The position numbers and the translations under genes were made by a program. A model generated the notes under the pieces. That model had not been told where the DNA came from and ran no database searches. It saw nothing but the letters and a program-made list of their open reading frames with translations. From NCBI GenBank assembly GCA_036939975.1, contig JALLPB010001066.1:1-11426 (forward strand): a stretch of DNA of 11,426 nt, read 5' to 3'. The stretch comes from Cyclostephanos tholiformis. Taxonomy: Eukaryota > Bacillariophyta > Thalassiosirophyceae > Thalassiosirales > Thalassiosiraceae. Positions 1-7,910 of this stretch are shown here, piece after piece (position 1 is the first letter of the stretch; each line of letters starts with the position of its first letter).

Positions 1-481
1 GGGGGGCGATGATGGCAGCAATTAGTGCAACGGCAAAACGTAAACAAAAAAAAGCACATCATATGCCTCATTTTAACATTTTTGCAACGCGTCGGAGCAT
101 GATGCGACGCGAGGAGCCCTAGCCCATCAATATATCCACGTGATATTCATCCATGTGATGGGAGAGGGACGTGGTGGCCGCGCCGCGGTGAAGGAAACAT
201 GCATGTGACGTGCATGCATGCGGAGCCGGAGGGATCTCAGAGCACAAAAACTGCACACAAAACACTCATTCAGGTACTAAGAGCTACATAGGAATCTGTA
301 GGCTGCTTTATTCATGACTTTGTTGTACGGGTACAACGAGCGTTACGGTACCTAGAGAGAGAGATGGCACGATCCATTAGCCACCCCCTGACATGCCCGA
401 GCAGCCGACACACGCGGCAGTAACAGGGCACCCAACCGGCGCGATACTTGTCTCCAATCAACGATTATTTCATTCCTCTCA
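1..481. promoter_or_regulatory. Upstream region of the chitinase-like gene
   Basis: No convincing gene lies here. The stretch carries ACGT-core motifs: CACGTG at 137-142 and TGACGT at 206-211, the latter between two self-complementary CATGCATG octamers (198-205 and 213-220). TGACGT resembles the CO2/cAMP-responsive elements described in diatom promoters and is a bZIP-type site; its activity here is inference. A short frame that is open from the left edge ends at TAG 120-122 and is rich in basic residues. It could be the tail of a gene cut by the window edge, but nothing supports this. No clear TATA box was seen. Confidence 0.35.
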
Positions 482-2966
482 ATGGTGAAGTTACGAAACC
501 AAGGCAGGCTTATTGTGGCCTTTTCTCTTTCATGCAACATCGTCGCCCAAGATGCCGTACTCTTAGAAGACGTGGTTGCACAAGCCATGGAGCAGCTTTG
601 CTTCACTCCCTGTAAAAACGGCTATACTGGCCAGGAGGGTGAGTGCGCCATTTCCTCATGAGATTATGTTCCAGTTTTATACTTGATAATGCATTCATCT
701 CTCGGAATTCGGAATTCTGGTGCGATAAATTGATCTTGCTGATGGGAAATGTAGTGGTCCCCGGTACGAAATGCCAAGTGTACCACTACTGCGTAGGCGG
801 AAAGACCTCGAGTATCAATCAATGCGGAGACGGGCTTTGGTATAACCCCCAGCGTGACATTTGTGACGCTCAAACAAACCCAGGGATTCCAGCTTGCTGT
901 CCACCTGATCCGTCTTGTTCAACAGCATCTACACAAAGTAATACTACTACCGGGTCACTAGAATCTGTGCCTTCGGGTATGTTCCTCCGTGTTCTCCATT
1001 TTGCGCTATCATCATCGATAATAGTCACTTACTCTTGAATTGCCGCCCACCTCCAGCTTCTCTAACTGATATACCAACAGGTAAACTTGTGTTAAAATGT
1101 TTCACATTTTTTGTACCGATGAATACGTCTGATCGGAGAAAACGTCGACCCTGCAGTTACGATTCAGATTGAGAACCCCAATTTGACTCAGGAGGAAATT
1201 GACATCCTTCGATGCTTCACGCCCTGTGCTGATGGCTTCACTGGCAACGAACCAGTCCCTAATACTGGATGCAGGGTTTATAACGAATGCTGGATGGGCA
1301 CTGTTCGATCAAGAAATGAATGTGGTTCACCTCTCATTTTTGACGAGGCCAATAATTATTGCAATTTCCCAGAGGGGGTTAGCTGTCCGCTGGGCGATGT
1401 GGGTTGTGGTGAATTTTCCACTAGTCAACCAACAGTGATTTCGTTAACAGGTACGTTTGCTGGATGCATAATACCGTCCAACTCTTAATTGCGATGATTC
1501 CCGACCGTTGTGGTGAATTTTTCACGAGTCAACCAACACTGATTTCATTAACAGGTACGTTTGCAGGATGCATAATACCGTCCAACTCTTAATTGCGATG
1601 ATTCCCAACCAATCTTTTGTGTGTCGGGGACTTTTGTTGCCTTAACTGGAAACATTTTTACTTTCAAGAATCAGAATCGCCCACAATGATAGAGACCAGG
1701 AATCCTGCTTATACTCGGCCAGAATTGAATGCTTCACCTGTCGGAAGCCTCTCAGCGCTTTCATACATTGAGAGCAAGAGGGATCTCATTGAAGAGTATA
1801 TACTCATATCACATGATGATGGGGCGTCAGGACTTCCCTATCCGTCAATAAACTATACATATGAGCAATTCATTCGGTCTTTAGAAATAATGGGCGTTAA
1901 TGGTTTTGGTGCAGACTTTAAGTTCGATCTATGGGATGGTCAGTATTACGGGCTAGTGAACCTCGCAGCATTCCTTGCTAATTGCATGGTGGAGAGCATC
2001 GAGGCTGACACGTGTGATGAATTAAATTGGCAAGAGAGCTCAGGAAGGTACCCCCTTAGTAATGCATGTGGACAAGAATCAAGATCCTATCAAGATGAAA
2101 CTTGTGATATGAAAAACGATACTTTCTCTTGTGACGTTGTTCCATACATGGAGATTATGGCTGTTTCAACGGCATCTCAGGAACTAGCACCCCCTCCTTT
2201 GCAGTGTAAGCCTGTGAGTGACCAGGACAATTATTCAGGCTATTGGGAAAACGGCGCTTTAGTTGCTAACATTTCTCTCGAAAATGATCTCGGGAGGACC
2301 GACACTCAAGGCTGTTGCTTTTGGGGCCGAGGCGCACTACTGACGAGGGGAGTTTGTAATGTCGGGAAGATCAATTACTATCTCGGTAAAGGGGGCGCTA
2401 ATCTGGGTAGATACACACTATACCCGACTCTTGATTTTTGCGAATATCCGGAAAACACATGTGCTAGTATGTACACGGAGGAGCTTCGTTGGACAGTTGC
2501 ATTTTTTGAATGGGCGGAGAGGATCCAACGTTACCATGTGCCCAATGAATGGCAGTATAAAACAAAGCTCAAACAGTTTGTCGATAATGGCATGGCTGAT
2601 GATTCATTCATAGATTCTGTCAGTCGAATTTTGTCACGAGGATGCCATAAGAACGGATGTACTGAGGTTCGAATGTTGGATAAGAGGAGGTCCAATTTTT
2701 ATTTGATCATCAATGAAATTTTCGATGTAAAATCACTTCTGAGTCCATCAGATGCACTCCCTCTCATACCTACAGCAGCATGGGTTCCTGTTTCAACAAT
2801 ATCACCAACCCCTGGTCCGATAGGAAAAGTTGTAAGTCCCAGGCCATCTCCTGGAAACCAGTTGATAGATCTTGAAGTAAATGCTGCTTTCCATGCTAGT
2901 CGCAATCGAGTTGTGATCAAATCATGTATTCTTTTGCACGGAGCATATTACTTAATGTTGCTATAG
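482..2966 (+). CDS. Secreted GH19-like chitinase with two CBM14 chitin-binding modules (five exons)
   Basis: Proposed exons are 482-638, 755-976, 1057-1080, 1157-1450 and 1669-2966, giving 664 residues. All four introns are GT-AG and phase 1 (116, 80, 76 and 218 nt). The first ATG at 482 has an in-frame stop at 389-391 and starts a signal-peptide-like N-terminus (basic residues, then hydrophobic to about residue 22). Residues 40-107 and 154-218 each show the peritrophin CBM14 cysteine spacing (14-15, 5, 10, 12, then 7 or 10 residues between cysteines), and both begin CFTPC. Residues about 270-585 look like a GH19/lysozyme-fold domain: AAFLANCMVES with candidate acid E341, WGRGALL from 451 and INYYLG, matching the family's HET, GRG and NYNYG regions. 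E369 could be the second catalytic glutamate. A Pro/Ser linker and a hydrophobic C-terminal tail follow. The likely role is hydrolysis or binding of chitin outside the cell. Domain calls are firm; activity is not shown. Confidence 0.8.
639..754 (+). other. Intron 1 of the chitinase-like gene
   Basis: The donor is GTGAGT at 639 and the acceptor ends TAG at 754. Splicing joins GAG G to TG GTC and keeps the first CBM14 module in frame, so the first module is split between two exons. The second module has no intron at the equivalent place. Confidence 0.75.
1057..1080 (+). other. 24-nt microexon (exon 3) of the chitinase-like gene
   Basis: An acceptor CTCCAG ends at 1056 and a donor GTAAAC begins at 1081, leaving 24 nt that encode eight residues (ASLTDIPT) in phase 1 on both sides. 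The flanking introns would be 80 nt (977-1056) and 76 nt (1081-1156). Skipping it also keeps the frame, so both isoforms are possible. It would lie in the Ser/Thr-rich linker between the two CBM14 modules. Support is from splice signals and phase only. Confidence 0.55.
1403..1610 (+). repeat. 104-bp tandem duplication across exon 4 end and intron 4
   Basis: Copy A is 1403-1506 and copy B is 1507-1610, with six mismatches by eye (about 94% identical) and no gaps. Each copy holds the last part of exon 4, the donor GTACGT (1451 in A, 1555 in B) and the first part of the intron. Copy B lies wholly inside intron 4. Using its donor would add 104 nt, shift the frame and meet a stop at 1486-1488, so donor A is the coding choice. 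Confidence 0.95.
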
Positions 2967-3040
2967 AGACTTATGCCAAATTCTACAGAGAGGATAAGTC
3001 ATGTGATGATATGCAATTTTATAGCAAAGTCGGGCGTGAA
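2967..3040. other. Short convergent intergenic gap
   Basis: Only 74 bp separate the stop of the chitinase-like gene on the plus strand from the stop of the coiled-coil gene on the minus strand. Their 3' untranslated regions must nearly or actually overlap. No repeat or terminator-like structure was seen. Confidence 0.7.
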
Positions 3041-3745
3041 TTACCCTCGCCAATCGCCTTCTTCTACACTTTCTTCATCAATTGTTGCATTTCTTCGATT
3101 CATTTCCTGGATCACTGCTGCATTACTTTGAAGCATATGCAGCGCCAGGCCCATCTGCTCTGCTGTGGCCATGTCCAATCCCATGTTGCCATAGTTGCCA
3201 TAAGGCGAGGACGAATAAAACATGCTCATCGGCTGTAGTGCATCAGCCCTATTGAGATGGGCACCAAGTGCGCCACCTTCTGTCACTGATTGTTCACCCT
3301 TATTCTGGAACGATGCAATCCTGTCGTACCCCATCCCTGTTAGTGGTGCAATACCAGCTACTGTCGATTCGTGGACTATTCCTTGAGTCTTGAACGGTTG
3401 AACTTTTCCTAATGAGGTGTTTTTCAAGGGTTCTGCCGCAGGTTGTGAAATGTTTGTCGCCAATTTTAAAGCGGTGTCGGCGGCAGGGGGTGCTATCTTT
3501 TCCCTTTTGGGGGGAGGAGACAGCTTTTTCATAACACCGACCCTTTTCTTCGCCTTCGCGCCGCCGCTGTTTCCAGGCGTGGACGACTTTTGACTATGAA
3601 TTTGCATCTTGCATCTGTTCATCTCCTCCAGCAGATATCTCCTCTTGGCGAGTTCTGCGGCGATGTTGTCACGTGACTGTATTAGTGCGAGTGTTAGCTT
3701 GCGATGGACTCGCCTCCATGCTTCGATGTCGGAGTTCTGGTCCAT
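3041..3745 (-). CDS. Unrecognised coiled-coil protein, 234 aa or longer
   Basis: I do not recognise this protein. From ATG at 3745 it has 234 residues and an in-frame TAA two codons upstream. Residues 9-52 form a strongly helical, charged, coiled-coil-like segment (WRRVHRKL followed by LLEEMNRC). Residues 64-84 are basic and proline-rich (AKKRV, KKLSPPPKREK) and could be a nuclear localisation signal. The middle is low-complexity, Ala/Pro/Ser/Thr-rich. Residues about 192-220 form a second, Met- and Gln-containing helix before an acidic tail. There is no signal peptide or membrane segment. It may be a nuclear scaffold or regulatory protein, but that is a guess. The true start may lie further upstream: splicing at 3816/3737 would join an open frame at 3928-3817 to residue 4 (see findings). 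Confidence 0.6.
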   Translation of the reverse strand: MDQNSDIEAWRRVHRKLTLALIQSRDNIAAELAKRRYLLEEMNRCKMQIHSQKSSTPGNSGGAKAKKRVGVMKKLSPPPKREKIAPPAADTALKLATNISQPAAEPLKNTSLGKVQPFKTQGIVHESTVAGIAPLTGMGYDRIASFQNKGEQSVTEGGALGAHLNRADALQPMSMFYSSSPYGNYGNMGLDMATAEQMGLALHMLQSNAAVIQEMNRRNATIDEESVEEGDWRG

Positions 3746-5009
3746 AATTTAAATGCCTTCGGTGTTGCGGCTGGTGTCCCTCTTAATGCTTCGTCTTTTT
3801 TTATGCAGGTTACTACCGCTGAATTAACATTGTCGTCGGGAGTTAGCTCAGGGTTAGCGTTAACCCTTAGATTATCTTCTAAAAATAAGGTGTCAATTGA
3901 TTTTGGGACGGCGGGAGTATTAGGTACACTCTTGTAGAGGTTCTATCAGGAAGGACTTCGTAGGTAGGAATTGGAATGAAGCGTATTACATGTTGTGTGA
4001 ATGAAGCGAACAAGTTTGGAAAGCGGCGCAAGGATCTTGAAGGGTTGCAATGATGGGCGTGGGGAACAAGAAGAAGTGTCCAAGAAATTGTTGTGATTTA
4101 TCTGTCTAATATTTGTGGTCGGCTAATTTGAGGAATACGACTCTACTTTAGTGATAGTACGTCCACCGGCTACGATCGTCAGTCGCCATTCGCGGTCGCG
4201 ATATCGATCACTTCCGCCGTCGCTCTTAAAATTATTGAGAGAACGATAATGGTGCCTCCTCCGCGGCCTGTGGAGTTGTCACCGGCAATGTAGAGGGATT
4301 AGGGATTCACACGGCACAAGATAGATGGATGCGGGAGTTGGAAATTCATAACATGAACGCATTCACGCCCCTGCCAGACTGATGCATTCATCGGTAGGAT
4401 AGCGGATGGGTGTGAGATGGCGTCAACGACATTTTGACAATCGAGAGAGAAGTCATTTGGATCGTGGTGAAAAAATTGCCATGTGCCTTCAGCGATGTCT
4501 TTCGATGTGGGATGACAACGGCACGTTAACCTCGTCAACGTCAACGACGCAACGACGACATGATGGTCTCTGTAAAATTATACACGTTGGCGGTGCACCC
4601 ACAGATATCTTAGCTGCCAACTCGTAAGCCAAATAACCAAAGAATCCCCTCCAGAAATCGTGTGAATCGTTTCTGCGTGGCGATGGGATCTCACTCGGCA
4701 GAAGAACTACCGGACAGTGCGGAGAGAGAGTGCCAGGAGTAAGGGAGTGGGCCAAGCAGTAGTGGAGGGCGAAGCATCGTTATTAAAGGCGTTTGATTCG
4801 ATTTGGATGGTAACGAACTGATTTGAGCATTGCCAAAACGGGATCTCATCAAAGAAATCATGAGAGATTGCTACGGCTCCATGGCTCTGGTATTTAGATG
4901 GTAACGAACAGGTTTGAGCATTGCCAGAACGGGATCTCATCAAAGAAATCATGAGAGATTGCTTCGGCTCCATGGCTCTGGTATTTAGTATTTCACGGTT
5001 CAACGGAGG
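3746..5009. other. Long stretch without a convincing gene
   Basis: About 1.26 kb lies between the coiled-coil gene and the kinase stop. The longer frames here either start at TTG, run antisense to one another, or contain the 91-bp repeat in two frames, so none is called. Possible contents are upstream exons and 5' leader of the coiled-coil gene (3750-4190), the 3' UTR of the kinase (just below 5010) and the tandem repeat at 4807-4988. Two short plus-strand frames start at ATG 4249 and ATG 4684, with 14 and 19 codons. No tRNA or rRNA was recognised. Confidence 0.5.
4807..4988. repeat. 91-bp tandem duplication downstream of the kinase gene
   Basis: Copy A is 4807-4897 and copy B is 4898-4988, with four mismatches by eye (about 96% identical) and no gaps. 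Each copy holds a small hairpin: TCTCAT pairs with ATGAGA across a 10-nt loop (4844-4849 with 4860-4865; 4935-4940 with 4951-4956). Because 91 is not a multiple of three, reading through the two copies changes frame, which argues against coding. The block ends 22 bp from the kinase stop and so probably lies in its 3' UTR or just beyond. Confidence 0.95.
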
Positions 5010-7031
5010 TCAAAAATCTTTGAAAATATTATTGTTCCCGTGGTAGGGTTCTTTTCGTTCTTTGTCTTCTGGCTTTACGTTGAAATGAGATGCGTCGAAG
5101 CCATTTGATAATTTTGGCACATACGGCGACCTCAGAAGCTTTTTAGCTAGCTGCTCGAAGTTGATTTGTAAGAAATAGCTGTGGTCCTTGACCCTACGAC
5201 TACTGTCCCGTCCCAGCCGCTCGGAAGCCTTGCTTAACAGTTGCTGAACGAAATCGAGTGCATCTGCCAGCCCTGGCTGTTGTAACTCTTCCGGCGGTGA
5301 GAAGATTTCTCGTCCCATTCCAATGAGGCACACCTGTTTGAACGTCTTCTTCAGATCGCCTTCAAACTCAAATGGTGATCTACCAGAATACATTTCAGCC
5401 ACTATGCATCCCAGTGCCCACCAATCTACGCCCTTGTCGTATCCTGTGCTCAGGACAAACTCTGGCGCGATGAATTCTGGTGTGCCGCACATTGTGAATG
5501 CCAGAGTGACAACCTCGGTGCCGCCAGAAGGCAATTGTACAGTACAAGGGAGGCGCTTTGCCAGGCCCAAATCGCATAATTTAAGGTATCCATCCCTGCC
5601 GATTAGGCAGTTTTCGGGCTTGATGTCTCGATGAACGAAACCTCTGCTATGGAGAAAGCATAATCCAGAAACAATGTTAGCACTAAAGAAGACACATTCA
5701 TCATGGGGGAGGACGTCTTTTTTGATCATGCGCCCCATTAGATTTCCTCCCTGGAGAATATCTGTCAAAAAATAGATGGAATCTTTGTCCTGGTACGTCC
5801 CGTAAAGTGAAATGATGAAAGGAGAACTAGCGGATGCTTGCAGTGCATGCTTTTCAATCAACACTCGCTTGTAGTTCCCACGTTCTTCTATTGATCTCTT
5901 CGACATGCATTTTAGACTGTAATATCGCTCGGTGTCGGTAGCACTATTCATGTTCTCGGCAATATAAACGCAACCAAATGCTCCTTCCCCAACAATTGCA
6001 ACCTTCTTGAGTTGTTCGAACGGTATGATATTTTTCTTGGATTGACTGCTTTCTTCTTGGAGGTCCAAAAAGGAACTGCATCTTCTCCTCACCGACTGAA
6101 TCTGGTCTTCTCGTGGCGCGTTGTACTTTTCCATCGTCGATGATTTCAATGACTCCTTCGCAATCACGGCTTGTATTCGACGGTAGGACAGCGTATCCAT
6201 CGCCCATAAAATAACACACGGTGTGATACACACAACGTCAGAAGGAGCTGGAATGCCATACACCAACGACAACTCGCCAAGTATGGATCCCATACCTGCG
6301 GTTCCAGCCACTTCATCTCCACATGAAAATTGCACCATTCCTTCCTCAATCACAAACAATTTCTCAACATGTTCGTTCTGCTTGCATAAATACTCGCCCT
6401 GTTTGAATTCCGCCCTCTCCAAAGAGTCCATGAATAGATTCTTCAATTTTTGAATCACAGATTCCTCCTTGATGTTGTCGAAATAGCCCGCCATACAGGC
6501 ACGAAAGGCTGTATTCGCTACATTCGATAAACTATCATCTGTTGGCATAACTGCAGATATTGCATCGAGTGACCCTTCCATGATGCTCTTCATGATGAAG
6601 TCGGAAAGGCCGGCGTACGCAATAGTTCGGCGATTTGTTGCCTGATCTCTCCTAGATGCTAAGCGGCGTTTGAGTTTGTCAGCAATGAATGCATCTTCCA
6701 ACATGGAGTCCGAGTTCCGTCTCACTTTTTCAGTAGACGCAACATGCTTCATAGGACTATGGACTTCCACTGAACGCGTCTTTGACTTTCGAATGGGCGA
6801 TCGTATCACATCAACTTCTAAGTTTGTCTCTGTCTCATCGGTACCAGGTTCGTCGACGGCGGCTTCATCGGGCGTCAGCTGACTATCAGAGGAATCCGAA
6901 GAAGAATAGGCGATGAAAGAATTAATCCTTGGAGTCAATTCCCGATCCTGCATAATCGATAGTCGTCGAATGAAGGTTGCTGGAAACCCGACTTGTGGGG
7001 CGCATGCGTCTCCCCCCTCGTTATCTGGCAT
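5010..7031 (-). CDS. AGC-family (PKA/PKG-like) protein kinase with one cyclic-nucleotide-binding-like domain
   Basis: This Ser/Thr kinase is predicted to be cytosolic and to have its regulatory domain in the same chain, as in PKG. Numbering is from the first in-frame ATG (7031; 673 aa). Residues about 200-295 form one cyclic-nucleotide-binding fold with GEL at 252-254, but the phosphate cassette reads PAPSD where PRAAT is usual, so the phosphate-binding Arg is absent. The kinase domain has GEGAFG at 348-353, K374, E393, HRD at 467-469, K471, N474, DLG (not DFG) at 487-489, T513 in the activation loop, and APE at 522-524. An AGC tail ends exactly in FKDF, like the PKA C-terminus. The N-terminus is Ser- and acid-rich with basophilic sites. 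The frame stays open upstream to a TAG near 7175 and has an acceptor-like CACAG there, so an upstream exon is possible. cGMP or cAMP control is doubtful. Confidence 0.88.
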   Translation of the reverse strand: MPDNEGGDACAPQVGFPATFIRRLSIMQDRELTPRINSFIAYSSSDSSDSQLTPDEAAVDEPGTDETETNLEVDVIRSPIRKSKTRSVEVHSPMKHVASTEKVRRNSDSMLEDAFIADKLKRRLASRRDQATNRRTIAYAGLSDFIMKSIMEGSLDAISAVMPTDDSLSNVANTAFRACMAGYFDNIKEESVIQKLKNLFMDSLERAEFKQGEYLCKQNEHVEKLFVIEEGMVQFSCGDEVAGTAGMGSILGELSLVYGIPAPSDVVCITPCVILWAMDTLSYRRIQAVIAKESLKSSTMEKYNAPREDQIQSVRRRCSSFLDLQEESSQSKKNIIPFEQLKKVAIVGEGAFGCVYIAENMNSATDTERYYSLKCMSKRSIEERGNYKRVLIEKHALQASASSPFIISLYGTYQDKDSIYFLTDILQGGNLMGRMIKKDVLPHDECVFFSANIVSGLCFLHSRGFVHRDIKPENCLIGRDGYLKLCDLGLAKRLPCTVQLPSGGTEVVTLAFTMCGTPEFIAPEFVLSTGYDKGVDWWALGCIVAEMYSGRSPFEFEGDLKKTFKQVCLIGMGREIFSPPEELQQPGLADALDFVQQLLSKASERLGRDSSRRVKDHSYFLQINFEQLAKKLLRSPYVPKLSNGFDASHFNVKPEDKERKEPYHGNNNIFKDF

Positions 7032-7371
7032 GGATTTAACGAAAACAGCGAAAACTTTATTTTTAAGTGGGATGCGTCGTAAACATTTTCCTAGTGATAT
7101 TGTTCTCTTGTGACTGCTTAAGCTTCGATATAGCGGATTGGTAACAACCACATCAACATCTCTGTGAATAAACTATCTCTAGACGAGGTTTCAGTTATGA
7201 AGTATCGTATGTAATCCCGATTGATGACGAGACTATTTTATGGATCTGTTTTGGCATTTCCCCTGTCCAACGCACGACAGGTCGGAAAAATCAGCCTCCC
7301 CCCACCCCACTTACTATATCCTACACCGACTTCGGATTTGGGGACAATAAATTAGCAAGAGCCTGTGTACG
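7032..7371. other. Intergenic and 5' leader region of the kinase gene
   Basis: This separates the kinase start from the stop of the Elongin-B-like gene; both are on the minus strand. From 7032 to about 7172 the kinase frame remains open and could be translated if an upstream exon is spliced in at the acceptor-like sequence near 7165. A donor-like GTAAGT lies on the minus strand at about 7312, but no ATG precedes it in the gap. Nothing else was recognised. Confidence 0.45.
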
Positions 7372-7910
7372 TTACGGTTTGACAACGTCTATCTCTTCCC
7401 AGGCCCCTCCTTTCGCAAACGTTACATACAAGACAGCATCATTCTTGATATTATGTTCGGAAAGAACGGCAGTATCCGGAATAGGTCCCTTCGGAATCGA
7501 CTCGACGGGCGGTTGTGATTTATCCATACTATTACCGTCCTTGTTCTTCACCGCGGAATCGGTCGACGCCTCGATGTAAAGCCTCATGTCTCTCGGGGCG
7601 ATGACGCCCTCACCGCCCATGGCGAGGGAAATTTCGGATTTGATTCGACCGAATGTGTCCGTGGTCGCGGTGTGGATGAAGAAGGTTTGATTCCCCCGCT
7701 TGACGCGAACGTAGCTGAAGTCGTTTTCGTTTGTGTAGAATTTCGTTCCCGAGCAGTTGAAAATTTGAGCGACGAACACCAGATAATGATAATGGGGCAG
7801 AAGTTAATAATTGTTAGATAATAATATTATATGCTACAATTCACCTGATCTTCATGAATGAATTAAAATGCATGGGCACACGCTTACTCTTCTCTCGAAG
7901 CCGCGCTCAT
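7372..7910 (-). CDS. Elongin-B-like ubiquitin-fold protein (two exons)
   Basis: The frame at 7372-7779 has no ATG at its head. A two-exon model solves this: exon 1 is 7910-7888 (23 nt, MSAASRE plus two bases), the intron is 7887-7715 (GTAAGC to TTCAG, 173 nt) and exon 2 is 7714-7372, giving 121 residues. The product aligns by eye with Elongin B (118 aa in human): YVRVKRGNQTFF, then DTFGRIKSEI, PRDMRLY and a late VLYVTFAKGGAWEEIDV. These match its FLMIRRHKTTIF, TVFELKRIV, PDEQRLY and C-terminal strand. A Pro/Ser/Asp-rich insertion sits where Elongin B has a short loop. Elongin B pairs with Elongin C in BC-box cullin E3 ligases and in transcription elongation. Another ubiquitin-like protein cannot be excluded. 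A three-codon upstream ORF (7918-7907) overlaps the start codon. Confidence 0.65.
7715..7887 (-). other. Intron of the Elongin-B-like gene
   Basis: Reading on the minus strand, the donor is GTAAGC at 7887 and the acceptor is GACTTCAG ending at 7715. It joins GA to C to make an Asp codon in phase 2. The upstream part is AT-rich and contains in-frame stops, including a TAA in the exon 2 frame. No other AG lies between that stop and 7715. Confidence 0.6.

Noticed and set aside
1..122. Short basic frame open at the left edge
   Set aside because: Only 37 residues are visible with no motif; a truncated neighbour cannot be told from chance.
1507..1554. Copy B of the 104-bp duplication as an extra exon
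   Set aside because: The only obvious acceptor (CACGAG at 1535) gives a 26- or shorter-nt exon that breaks phase and meets TGA.
2924..3238. 104-codon plus-strand frame from ATG 2924
   Set aside because: It overlaps the chitinase end and then runs antisense to the coiled-coil gene, with no domain.
4299..4755. Overlapping frames on both strands at 4299-4755
   Set aside because: The minus-strand ones start at TTG, and none has coherent composition or a recognisable motif.
4707..5003. 98-codon minus-strand frame over the 91-bp repeat
   Set aside because: It starts at TTG, reads the two repeat copies in different frames and shows no domain.
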